Shown here: piece after piece, positions 1 through 11,468 of the stretch
Layout: the number at the start of each line of letters is the position of its first letter
How positions within the stretch are numbered: the stretch's first letter is position 1
Assembly: GCA_030998015.1 (NCBI GenBank)
Contig: JARWMV010000232.1
Location: 1,054,001-1,118,000, forward strand
Origin: Ceratorhiza oryzae-sativae
Taxonomy: Eukaryota > Basidiomycota > Agaricomycetes > Cantharellales > Ceratobasidiaceae
Direction: 5' to 3'
Length of the DNA: 64,000 nt
Made by a program: the position numbers and the translations under genes
The notes under the pieces: generated by a model
Database searches by the model: none
What the model was told of the DNA's origin: nothing
What the model saw: only the letters and a program-made list of their open reading frames with translations

Positions 1-3000
1 ACCGTGGATGGCTTCAGGGGAGTTGGGATAGCTGGCTCGGACGTAGCAGACTTAGGGGGAGGAAGTCCTGGGTGCTTGGGCGCGGAAGCAACGGGTTGCG
101 TTCTGGTTGCAGTAGTATCTCGAATCTGGAGGTTCGAGTGAGACTAGAATGTATGATAAGGCATTGCGTACGTACCTCTGCCTCCCACTGGGATCTGCGA
201 CTGTTCAACTGGCCGTGGTAGCTGTTAATTCCATACTTTAGTGTATAATCTTCCGATGATTCTTTCGTACTCACGATTGGGCCATATTAAACAGGTCCGG
301 GCGTGATTCTTTCTCAAGGAGTTCTCGTACTGCGTTGATGATGGCCGGACCTGAGTTGTGCGACATATCCTTCATGGGAAATACAGGTAGGACTTCTGTC
401 AAAACAATGATAGCATTTCTAATGTGCATCGCTTCTCCAGAGGCGAGGCAGTCAACGCAGCACTAGAGTGTGTTCAGTATTAGGCTAATTTCGCATAGAT
501 AGGGCAAGAGCATACTTTGAACATCCTGACATGCCTGAAGAGTAGTCAGTAGTCATCAAGGTACACTGAGCAGTTGATTTCCCACCATTTTGAAACCAGT
601 CGTTTGATGGCATCCTGTTGGTAGATATCAGTCGTTTTGATGGCCCTCGACATGGCCTGAGTTCGAGTCCATTGTCTCAAGAACGATGGGAGAAGTTTGT
701 CCACGACCTCTCCTTTGTAGGTTTTTTCCTCTTTCGCCCAAACACCAACATCGGTGAGAACTCCGCGTAAGAAGCGACCTAGCCCCATGTCATTCTAGTG
801 CTATGCAATCTTATATGAATGTATTACTCACCATAGTTGCGCGCCTCTCGCTCTGAGCAAGTGAAAATAATGCTCGACATGTGAGGCGCAAAAATCTGAG
901 ACGTTCCTTAAGCAGAGTCATCCAGGTGAGCATTCGCGCACTTACACAATCATAGAACTTGAGACAGTTCGCAGTTGGAGTTCCAATCGTAGTAATAAGC
1001 TTCAGAAAATGCGAACAAAAGTCCGCGTCTAGGGGAGACAGCAATGCACGTGGGTGAATGCAGTATTGTACAACATTTGATGCAACCTCATTTTGGTTTG
1101 CATCTGAGAAACAGTCAATTAGCCAAATGATGTTTGTTAGAAACGATGATATACTCACAAACGGGGAACCAATAATTTCTCTCACGTCGCAGCCTTGCAG
1201 CTGTCGCAGCTTTTGCGCTCATCTGCCGCTTCATTTCCTGCGGAAGTAATTCGCATTGTTGTTGCATCCGTTTACGTCTAGCCTCAAAGAACCGCGCATC
1301 GGGTGACGACGTAGGGATGGGTTCTCGTATTCTGTTGGACAGCCGCGAGACCACGCTGGAGTAGCTTGTATCGGGTACAGAAGCTCGTACATGCTCAGCT
1401 GCCAAAACGTGACAAAAAACGGTGCGCTAAGGATATGCATTAGCTTACAACGACATTCCTAAGCAAAAAATACTTACCCGACAGTTTCAAGGACCCTTTC
1501 CGGCAACAAGCTCGCAACCTCCCTGATTATAGGAACGAGAGTGGGATGCCAAGGGGATGTAGCAACTATTTCGGGCGTAGGTTCGGCTGGCGCGTCGGCA
1601 CTTGAAGACTCGGATATCCCAGCTGGGGGAGTTTGGTCCTTCTTGGCCGATTGAAGCTTCAGCTCGTTTCGTAGCCTCCGCTCAATGGCCTCAGCTGTCT
1701 CAGATGCTTTGCTGGAGTCGCTCGGCTCTGATTTGGAGCTCTCTGTCGCTTGCTGTAGGGCGCGCTGAGAATGGATCTAATAGGCAAGTCAAAGCACACA
1801 TACCACGATAGCCTCCCTGAGTTTCGGGCGCAAAATGTGCATTGCAATTGAGTACTCAATGTCATACTTTTGGACCAGATCCGTCAAACTGGGTATCAAA
1901 GCCGCCCACTCTTCATAGGAGGTGTTTGACCATAAAAGTTCGAGGTATTGAAACAGCACGGCTTGGCACTGAAGGAATCGATTCAACTTCGAACCCACAA
2001 CGATTTCCACAAAAACATACCTCGTCGAGGATAAGGCCCAGTATTTTCGGATGCTTAGCCCTCTCGGTACTAGCAAAGGCAGACGTCTGACGGAGCTTAG
2101 CAAGCAATACGATCATCGGCCCCATAAGTTTTGTTCGGCGTAACGCATCCAGCAGACGGGCAGTGGAGCGCTGTATTACTGCAGTTACTCCCTCCGCACC
2201 GCGGGTTTCTGGGGCGAGCATCTCAATCTGCAGAAGGGGTCCGCCTCGGAGAGCCGTCAAGAGGCGATCAGGAAGAACATCCATAGATGCGTCGATATTC
2301 GTCATTTTCGAAATTAGATTACGTAGAATAATAAGGTCGTCGTATTGGTTGTTGTGAATTTGGTGAGCCATATAGTTTAGTATGTGGGCAGAGTCGAGCG
2401 CAGCATGGCGTCTGCAAAGTTGACCAGCGAAGGCAGCCAAGCCTGTATATCATTAATCAGACTGCATTCAGCTCAATGTATTGAGAACTTACTTTGAAGC
2501 CATATAGTGGCATTTTCTCCATCATCCTTCACCTTGCCGCGACCGTCGTCCGAGAAGGCCTCGAGCAGATAATAAGTAAAGATATCAAACTCCATGGTGG
2601 TCAGATATTTCGATATTCCAACGACCGCCTTGGCAAAATTATCGTAAGCCATCAGTTGCTTCATGATTGCAGGGAATGTGATTGTCGGATTCGAGTGAGA
2701 AAGTTTGGCCAATAACCTCGCAAACTGCGTTGGGTTCTTGTCCGTGATGCGCCGCATCAGATCCCGAGTGTCTCGTGCGACCTCATCTCGTCGTTCTTTC
2801 AACAAATCTCGAGCTGCGGCATCCCTCGACATGAGCGTCTTGGCATGCGCCTCCCTGGCTTCTCGCTCCTCCTTTTCCTCGGGCGTCTCATAATCTGGGT
2901 CGTACTCGTCGCTCGCATTTGGCGATATTCGAGGAGCAAATACGTTTCCTGATTGCCATTCGCCATACACCCCCCAACGCATGGTTGGATCGGCGTGCTT

Positions 3001-5682
3001 CATCAAGCCCCAGATCTCGATGGCCAGCACTGAGTTTGATCGCTGCATAGAGAGAGATGGTAACAAGAACAGTCGTGTGATGTCTACCCAATCTTTCAAA
3101 ATGCTTTGGTCGACAATATTCGTCTCCTATCGACAGAGGAATATCAGCCAAGTGCAGATTCTCCAGTTTCTGGACCACGCACCGAATCGATATTCGCCTT
3201 TATATGTGCCTTGCCAATACGACACAACCGAGTCAAAATGGCAACATCTCGACACACCAGTAAGCCAACATGCTTGAGCAATGGGACGCCAATGCCCATA
3301 AGGTGAGCATGGGTCTTCAAACGAGGAACCCACTCGGTCCATTTTGGATAGAAGAATGTAAATTTTGAGTTGGCGGTTTGAGGCGGCACCGGCGCAAAGA
3401 GTGTAAGTTGATGAGTTTGAGGAATTGGGACTATAGTTCTAGAGTTTGACCATTTGCCGCGAGCGGTGGTGTTACTAGCAAGGTACTGAGATGAGCGATT
3501 GGCCAAGGATAAAGGCGTATACAAAGGCTCGAAAGAAAACGTCAAGAGTCGTAGTAGTGCGTCGGCAATATCGGGATGTGCTGAGGTGAACCAAGGAAAC
3601 TTGGAGATGATCGCCAAGCCTTGCCGGAGGGCCCCGACGCACAACAGACTATAGGCCAGCTGCGCTTTTTGGTTCGCGGGCTCCTTGGTTTTTGTTCCTT
3701 CGGCAGCGGTTGTTTTCGCTTGTGTCGACGTTGTTGCTTGTTGACGATAGGAGCCTCGGCTGTCGTCAAGCAAGGGAGCAGCCATGGCCAGGGCATTATC
3801 GCGTCGTACGAGGGTAGCTGGCTTTGTCGAGTTCCACTTAACCTCGAATTCCGACATGTTCTCGTCAGAGGGACTTAGCTGAATGGCAGGTAAATGAGTA
3901 CATGTGTAACCGTGTGCAAACGTACTCACGTGAGGATACAAGTCGTCGATTTTAATGAACCCCTCCCTTAACAAGAGAGCAGCAAGCATGTATAATCTCG
4001 AAGGTGGATTCTCTAGCACTTCCTCAGACTGAACGTGGGTGATTAAAGGGAATCCTACTATGAACCAATCCAACTATACCTGATAATATGCAAACTTGAA
4101 ACCGAGTATCTGGCCACACTGACTACCCTGCGGTGTCGAGGATGCCTCGGCGGTCTGGGGAGGTCGCCCCTCTGCCTTTAATAATACCTCATCCAGGCTG
4201 AGACCCTCCCAGTGGGGGTCTGCGTCTAGCTCCATTGCTAGTTCCTCCGGTGTTCCCCGTCGCTCGTTGGCGGTGTGAGGCTTTGCGTAGCTCCAAGGAG
4301 AGCAACGCAGGAGCTCGAGGAAGAAAGCCCAGTGTGAGGAGAGGTGTGTCTCGAAACAGTCCAAGAATATGTCCACAGCTCGGTTCGGGTCAAGATCAAA
4401 AACTCCGAAAAGTGCAACCATCCTTGCCCAGGTCTCTCGCGCTCGCTGCACTATTCGAGCATGCGATTCTACAGGCCGTCCGGTAGCAGGGTCATGAGGG
4501 GGGCCCACAGACTGGTATAGCTCGGTAACGAGCTTGGAATAACCCTCGGATTGTTCACGAAGCAAATTATACCGCGTTTGCTTGTAGCTGAACTCGCCGC
4601 AGGTCGAGAAGGGAGTAAAAGTAAGCGAATCGTATAACGTCGTTGAATTGAGGCGTGGCGTACAAAGTTGCAGTTCGAAGCCTCGTTTCGCGTTGCCGCA
4701 CTTGCATAATTTGTCTAAAAAGACCGTTGATTGCGGTCACCAGAACTGTATCAAAGCGTTCTCGGCATTGGTCGAGGTCGAGAGTACCGTTCGACTACTT
4801 CCGGTCAATGCATGGATCCAAGAAATGCAACTTGCACTTACCATTAGTTCACGAATCAAATGCACCAGTCGCTCTCGGTCGCCCATCCGTCGTTCCTTGG
4901 TTTGGGTTGCACGCTGTTGTAATTTCAGCTGAGACGAATCCTCCGCTGTAGGAACACGCGACTCCTCGACAGAAACCTCTTCCAGCTCCGAATCGATCGA
5001 CCATATTATGTCGATAAGCAATTCAGAAAACCTTTGGGCCTGAGGCGACCGTGTCAAGTCCGAGGGTGGGTGGCCATTGGGTAAACTCGAAGTGGAAGGA
5101 ATAGTTTGGATGAGCTCTTGTGCAAACTTGGCGAGCAACGGCTGGTTGACAGCATTTGCGTCGACTCGTCGCACATGGCTGACCACAACGGCTGAGATGA
5201 GCGTGAAAAACGCGGCGCTCAACACATGGGTAGACTCCTTATTTGATAGGATATCCGTCAAGTGAGGCTGCAGGAGTTGAAGGCTACATACGAACTTCAG
5301 CTTGGCAGTTGAGATATTAAATATTACACACCATGTTTCCTTCCCGCCCGTTTGCCATTCCTTTGCACAACCTGCAACTTTTGCCACCACATCGTCGTGG
5401 GCCATGTCAACTTGAAACTAAGACAGAGATAATTATAGGTAGGTTATCGTTCAAACTGGGTAGGTTGCCATCATTCACGTACAAAGGTGCGTTCCTCAGT
5501 CACGCAATAGTGATTGCGAGCAGCAACCTTCCCGAGGTAATCGACGTTCAGTTGAGCTTCGGGATTAAGCGCGGTTATTAGATCAGCTGGCGCTTTTAGG
5601 CAGAGGCGCTCAGACGACCACCTTCCCTCTTCACTATCTTCATCGCAATTACCTCAGCTGCTGAGTAGTTACCAACCGGCAT
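1..5682 (-). CDS. THO2: THO complex subunit 2 (partial, 3' end off window)
   Basis: Largest subunit of the nuclear THO complex, which couples Pol II transcription to mRNA packaging and export (family knowledge). Coding blocks that join in phase, 5' to 3': 5417-5332, 5283-4842, 4794-4664, 4587-4080, 4028-3930, 3878-3183, 3126-2493, 2442-2021, 1968-1804, 1752-1478, 1426-1159, 1103-946, 895-832, 778-567, 462-275, 221-176, 125-1. Introns are 47-76 nt except one of 104. Landmarks shared with THOC2: FYKQ..NLLREQSEGYSKL near 4585-4530, YDNFAK..KYLT near 2650-2580, FVTFWQLSMYEL near 1415-1380, GEAMHIRNAI near 440-405. An exon 5' of 5483, opening at an ATG near 5682, fits but is the least certain part. 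The reading frame breaks once near 1378-1383. After base 125 the protein turns Pro/Ser/Thr-rich, as in THO2 tails. More than 1500 residues lie in the window. Confidence 0.9.
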
Positions 5683-5826
5683 CCAAGCTGCGTTAACATA
5701 CACTATCGAATAACTCTTAGCATCTTCAATATTTCGATTTAATCTTCCCTTGAAGTAGCCGGCAGAACCGGTCAATCGAAATCAGACCCCTGTCCTCTGT
5801 GCTGCTTGTAGTTTCTTTCTGCCACC
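5683..5826. promoter_or_regulatory. Divergent promoter between THO2 and PEX12
   Basis: About 145 bp separate the proposed THO2 start (minus) from the PEX12 ATG (plus). No clear TATA box is visible. The PEX12 ATG at 5827 sits in a good context (gccaccatgg). The left limit depends on the uncertain THO2 start. Confidence 0.4.
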
Positions 5827-7201
5827 ATGGAGTTTCTTGGTGATATCACTGGGCTTGACCCAAGTAGGCCTTCACTCCTCGAACTAGTTGCTCAGGAACA
5901 GCTACGCGATACCCTTCAACCAGCATTGAAATACATTCTAGCAGTAAGTCACTTATAGCTCACTTGAACATATAGCCAACTGCACTCTAGGTTTTTGCTC
6001 AACAATACCCACGCTACTTGATTCGGATTGTAAACCGCTTTGAAGAATGCTATGCTCTGTTGATGTTTATCGTTGAACGACACTACCTCAAGGTACACGG
6101 TAAGCAACCCCACAGCCGGCGTGCGATCGAGACAAAATAATTGCCTATTTTCAGGCGCATCCTTTGCAGAGAATTTCTATGGAATGAAGAGACGACGGAC
6201 ACCCGCAGTTGAGACTGTACGAGTGAATGCGGCGCTAGATGATATATCTCCTCATGAGAAGCTTCGGTCAAAAGACATAAACCGGTCGTTATTCTTTCTG
6301 GTGAGTGCTGTATGTGCAAACCCTGAGGCAAACCCACCTAACCCCAGCTCAAGATTGGAGTCCCATACCTTAGATCAAAAGCTCATGAATATTACGAAGA
6401 ACTAGGGGGTGGGGTCGACCCTGGTATCATGGAAGCCGAGACCGAGCATACGCCCTCGCCAAGGGAGGTGAGCTTTGACTTCAGTTGATGAGCGAAGGAA
6501 GTACAACTGAATAGCGGTTCTAGCCCCATACGCTCATGCAAAAATTCAAAAACGGATACAAATCGATTTACCCATGGGCAAACCTAGGATTAGAGTTATG
6601 GCAATTAGCGCATAGCCTGGGCTACCTTTTTGATAAAACGCCATTTTACCGACCATGGCTCGCATGGATGCGCGTGGACATTCGCCGCCTTGGCCAGGCG
6701 GACTATGTGCGTATCATACGCACGTTTATGAATGCTCTCACTAATTGGTGGATTTGTGCTTAGACCGCCTCGCACAAACTGTCAGTCCAGACCCCGCGGC
6801 CTACAGGGCTGTTACCCTTGATCCGCCACCTCTTGTTCAGGAGTCGTCAGCAGCTGCTTGATTCACTCAGGTTGCTACTGCCTATATCTATTTTCTTTCT
6901 TAAATTTTTGGAATGGTGGTACTCGCCATCTTCGCCTGCACGTGCCCTCTCGGCGCCCCGTGGCGGCCCCGCCATCCCACCTCCTGCTAAGCTAAGCCCA
7001 CATCCCCGGGGGCTAGCGCTTGATGATCTGCCTTACGGCAGCTGCCCGCTCTGTCGTGGGCCATTGCACAATGCGACCGCACTCCCGACTGGCTACGCTT
7101 TCTGCTATCGTTGTGTTTACAATTACGTAGAGGAGCACGGAAGGTGTCCGGTGACGCTGTTGCCGGCGCGCATCTGGCAACTTCGAAAGATTTTGATGTG
7201 A
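5827..7201 (+). CDS. PEX12: Peroxin-12, RING-type peroxisome assembly protein
   Basis: Integral peroxisomal membrane protein of the Pex2-Pex10-Pex12 RING complex that ubiquitinates the import receptor Pex5 (family knowledge). Six exons: 5827-5943, 5991-6099, 6155-6300, 6348-6467, 6524-6706, 6764-7201, giving 370 residues, normal for Pex12. The N-terminus has the typical Pex12 run LKYILAVFAQQYPRYLIR; the middle holds FKNGYKSIYPWANL; a hydrophobic stretch LLLPISIFFLKFLEWWY precedes a Pro-rich linker. The C-terminus is the degenerate Pex12 RING, CPLC..., FCYRCV..., RCPVT, with fewer zinc ligands than a full RING, as expected for this family. All introns are 47-57 nt. Identity is secure; exon ends are supported by phase. 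Confidence 0.93.
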
Positions 7202-7525
7202 TTTAATGTGCCGATATGAACAATTGTTCCCGCGATCAGAGCCAACTTTGCCTTTTTGTGTTGACCTTCCGGGCGCACATCCCGTTCTCTAAGCTTTAAG
7301 TGTGATGAGCGGGGGCGAATCACGTTTGGCCAAAACGAACGTGCGGGCGAATGTTTGGCCTTGTCTTTCACTCCACGCGCTTCCAGCTCCTATTCGCCCT
7401 TGCATTTCGCGTCCCGCGTGCTCGACAGTACCGGCCAACGACGTCAACCCCTCCCACACCAAGGAGGCCCGCAAGCGAACTCGTGCCGTACCTTAATGCC
7501 ACCGGTCTATAAGACCTAAACGACA
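7202..7525. other. Intergenic region upstream of the PHO81-like gene
   Basis: 324 bp between the PEX12 stop and the next start. Contains one CACGTTT at 7321-7327, which resembles the weaker Pho4 core seen at phosphate genes in yeast; a single match of this length proves nothing. No ORF worth calling. Confidence 0.3.
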
Positions 7526-10500
7526 ATGAAGGTATAGTACACAGGCCCTAATCTAGACACACCAAATTCTTGACTAACGCATACCCCTTATGGTCCAGTT
7601 TGGAAAGCAGATCCAGAGTCAGCAGATCCCAGGGTGGGGACCGTATTACCTCGACTACAAATCCTTAAAGAAAATTATTTCCTCCCTGGCTGCTTCACAA
7701 GCACCCGCCGCCATTCGCCCAAACGACCTATTTAGTCTCACACGTCCCGACCCACCAGTAGATGTGTCTATATCCACTCCCGTCGTCGATCCGACGGTTG
7801 CAATACAAAGCGAATTCTCGGTAGATAACCTCGCGCTATTCCCCGGTCAAGACCATGACCCTCCTGGCGCTGGAAGCGAATTTCACGCCCACAAAGCTGC
7901 CTTTTTCTTTAAACTCGAGCGGGAACTCGAAAAGGTGATCGCAATAGACTCTTTTACTTTTACCCGTCACTTACGGCACGATCACCCATTGGCATAGATC
8001 AATTCGTTCTACCTACTCAAAGAGGCAGATTTGAAACTTCGACTGGCGACCCTGCTCTCTAAGCGGAAAGCTGCGGCCCAACGCTCAGGAATTAGCGATG
8101 TACGTGGGGCAAGCGGCATCGAATGGAGGACGGTGGATGAGGGGTTTAGGCTGCTTGAGCGCGATCTCGCAAAGCTCCAGGTAGGTTTGGTTGGTGGTCG
8201 TTTGCACTATACCGATGGCTACACAACACACAGAGTTTCATCGAGCTGAACGCTACCGGTTTCCGCAAAATCTTGAAGAAGTGGGACAAGCGCTCAAAAT
8301 CCCGAACAAAAGAGCTTTATCTAGCACGACAAGTCGAAGCGCAGCCAGTCTTTAATCGAGAGGTATGCTTGACTTCCATGACTCGTGGCACTTTGATATA
8401 ACATAGTATTATAGCTTATTGCGGAGCTCTCAGACACTGTCGCAGCTTGTTTGTTAGATCTAACCAACGCTCCTGGGGATGATACTCCTGCTCAAGCGAG
8501 TGTAGGCTCCGGCAACATTACTCTGACCCAGCATCTTGCTCTTAGTCGAGCTGTTCAGAGTAGCGCAACCGTTGATCTTGAAGGAAACCTTTTCAAAGCG
8601 ATAAATACCGTTGGAGTCAGCGAATCACATATACAACAGCTGCTTTCTCTCACTCATGAAGCGGCCACCCCATCAGACCGGACCCATATCATCCGAATCC
8701 TTTGGAAAGCCGCAATCGAGGCGCCTCGGAGTGTAGCTGATGTGATCGTCGCCTCTCCTGCGTTTGACATCGAAGCCATTGACGATATCAGCGGACGAAC
8801 GTTCCTTCATGAGGCGTCAATATCTGGTCAGCTATGGCTCGTTCAATTGTCGCTTAGTAGAGGCGTTTCCCCTGCCCGACTCGATGTGTATGCGCGGAGC
8901 GCCTTGCATTATGCTGCGATGAAGGGACACTCGGACGTCTGCCATGTTCTGCTTGATGCTAAAGCGCCTTCGGATGCACTAGATATGGATATTTTCTCAC
9001 CACTCGTTCATGCAACGGTCAATGGTCATCTCGAGTGTTGCCGCGCGCTTTTGGTTGACGGACACGTCAACCCAATGTCTGCTCAAGCTGGACAAGATCT
9101 TGCTCCTCTTTCCTTAGCTTGCCAGCACGGTCATAAGGATATTGCACTTCTTCTGCTTGCTCATGGTGCCATAAGCCAACCTAACTCGAACGGCGAGCTT
9201 CCGCTTCATCTTGCGGCGCGCGAGGGCCACACCGATATTTGTGCTTTGCTTCTTTCTGGCGCCCCCCAAGATATTCCCGACAAATACAATGAATGGACTC
9301 CGCTCTTCCACGCGGCGAGATATGGGAATACTGAATGCCTTCGATTATTGTTGGAGGCTGGACATAACCCGATTTCAACTGACGACGTGGGGAGACAGCC
9401 CGTTCATTATGCAGCATGGTACGGGCACATGGATTGCGTACAAGCCCTTTCACAGGCAGTCAGGTCCCCGCATTCCAGGCCCCCTGCAACCAAGACAACA
9501 GTCTCAATATCTCCCGCATCAGACCTTGATGCGCCCCTTGATTTCGACTTGGATGCTGAGCCAATTCCGACACTTTCCCTGCCCCCACCCATCATGCCTT
9601 TCAGAGTTTATGGCCACAACTATCTCGATCAAAATCATCTCGTACAAATTGCGCTCGGCTGCCCATGGTCATCGCGCGACAACAAGGTTCTTCATCCCGT
9701 GGCTGGGGTTCAATTGATTTCTCGATTGCAGGGCATATCGAGCAAGGCTCTTCCTCAGTCAAATCCATCCCTAAAGCTTGTGGCTACATCCAATTTCTCG
9801 ATTACGGACCCTTCATTCAATGTTGTGCTTCCTCTTTCGGACGATCAGGAAATGTTTTCATTCCAAGTCCAGGAGCTCGATAACCTTACGCTGGAGTTCT
9901 CAGTCTATCCCTCATTTGGGTCCAAGGCCATCGGTCGTGCCGTCGCATTATCACATTCGTTTAGTGAATTGCAGGGCACAGGCAAAATTATTTTACCAAT
10001 CCTGGACCATAGATTGCATCTCATAGGCAAGGTAACTCAGATACTGCATGATTATAAGTTTCTCAGCTCACGCCCTGGCTAGGTGGCATTTGACGTGTGT
10101 ATTATCACACCTTTCAGGAGCACAGGCTTTGATTTGGGAGCCAAATTCCAAACGTACTGGAAGTCGTCCACGGTGCCCCTCAATGCCAATATTGCGCCTC
10201 TAGCGAGGCAGCACCCCTCTCGCTTGAGCGGTCCGGGTTCCGTACATGCCTCGCCAGCACTAAACGTTGTGGGGTCGTCGGTCGGCGGAAGTACAATGAT
10301 GACATCCTCATTAACGGGGGAGTTTGTACATCTTGTCATACAAGTCACGAGGGATATGGTGCCTGTCGTCTACGCCCGACGGTTCCTGCCTGTCAGCGGC
10401 TTCGACCTTCATGTGGGAGCGGTAACCTACGAACAATTCAGACGCCTAGGTCAGGACGCAATGAAGGGGCAATCTTTTTCAGCGGCGTCCGAATGGCAAG

Positions 10501-11314
10501 CAAATATTTCAAGCGGCTTCCATTCGCTAGAGTATGTGCTCCAAGTAAGTCTGGTCAGCTCATCTGCTATCGGAGGTGACCATACCTACGAATCAGACTC
10601 TTCCTCTGGCACTAGGCGTATGTTTGGAACTTGCTTGGACACCAAGACTGAGCCAGAGCGATGGTCAGAATCTGAACAGCGTAGTCGACTCGGTGCTGCG
10701 TACGGTGTATGCATCTATATATCCCAGCCAGCACGAAGATTCGCCCCTGTCAAAGCGGAAATTAGTTTTAACATCGTTCTCCCCATCCATATGTACCGCG
10801 TTGAACTGGAAGCAACCGAATTGTGAGTGTTTGGGGGTAAAGTCCGAGACCTCCCTACTCGGGCCGGATCGTTAACACGTTGCTTTCTTTTTCCTGTAGA
10901 CCCGGTGTTCTTTTCGAGCTACTGTGGGATAGTGCCTCGCGAAAGCCACGACGCAGAGGCAAGTATTGAAACAGCAGTTGGTGATTTGCGTCAAGGTAGC
11001 ATCAGCGGCGCAGTGGATTTCGCAAAGGAAAACAACCTTCTTGGTATCCTAGTGGATGTTCGCCTCATAGTAGGTGTTCCAGCCTGTTCGTATCAGAATA
11101 GCAACTTACCACCGATTCATCACTATAGCACCAAGTTCCGTCTGTGGTACTGGCGGTTCGAGATGCGAGCATACTTCTCGGGTCGTTCGGCTCACCCAAC
11201 GAAGTCATCTCTTTGCCAGCCGGACCAGACGCGGAACCCCTAACTCTCGACGCTACTTTAACACAGGGCGTGTTGACGGTGCATGAACATTTTTCTTCGG
11301 TTCAACAGTTATAA
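7526..11314 (+). CDS. PHO81: Pho81-like SPX-ankyrin-GDPD protein
   Basis: Phosphate-signalling protein; Pho81 inhibits the Pho80-Pho85 cyclin-CDK when phosphate is low and its SPX domain binds inositol pyrophosphates (family knowledge). Exons: 7526-7531, 7599-7934, 7998-8180, 8234-8362, 8415-10031, 10083-10544, 10597-10822, 10900-11069, 11129-11314; 1104 residues. The two-codon first exon gives the normal SPX start MKFGKQIQSQQIPGW; an in-frame ATG at 7590 (MVQFGKQ) is the alternative. SPX covers roughly residues 1-215, ankyrin repeats (e.g. SALHYAAMKGHSDVC, PLHLAAREGHTDIC) roughly 325-530, and a GDPD-like region the last 350. That region has QVTRDMVPVVY and WKQPNYPVFFSSYCG but I see no HRG or other catalytic GDPD motif, which favours Pho81 over the enzyme Gde1. 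Confidence 0.88.
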
Positions 11315-11468
11315 CGTACGCGAGAACAATAAACTTTGAGGATACAGTACCGGAAAAGACGTAGAGATACACTAAAATACATAATTCGAAGGAAGGTTAT
11401 TCCGGTGACCCCTAAATGTTCGATCTAGCCGGAGATGAACAAAAGAATTGTGGTATAATGGGGCTGAA

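Noticed and set aside
9211..9717. 168-codon plus-strand frame inside the PHO81-like gene
   Set aside because: Shadow frame of the ankyrin region, which is clearly coding in another frame.
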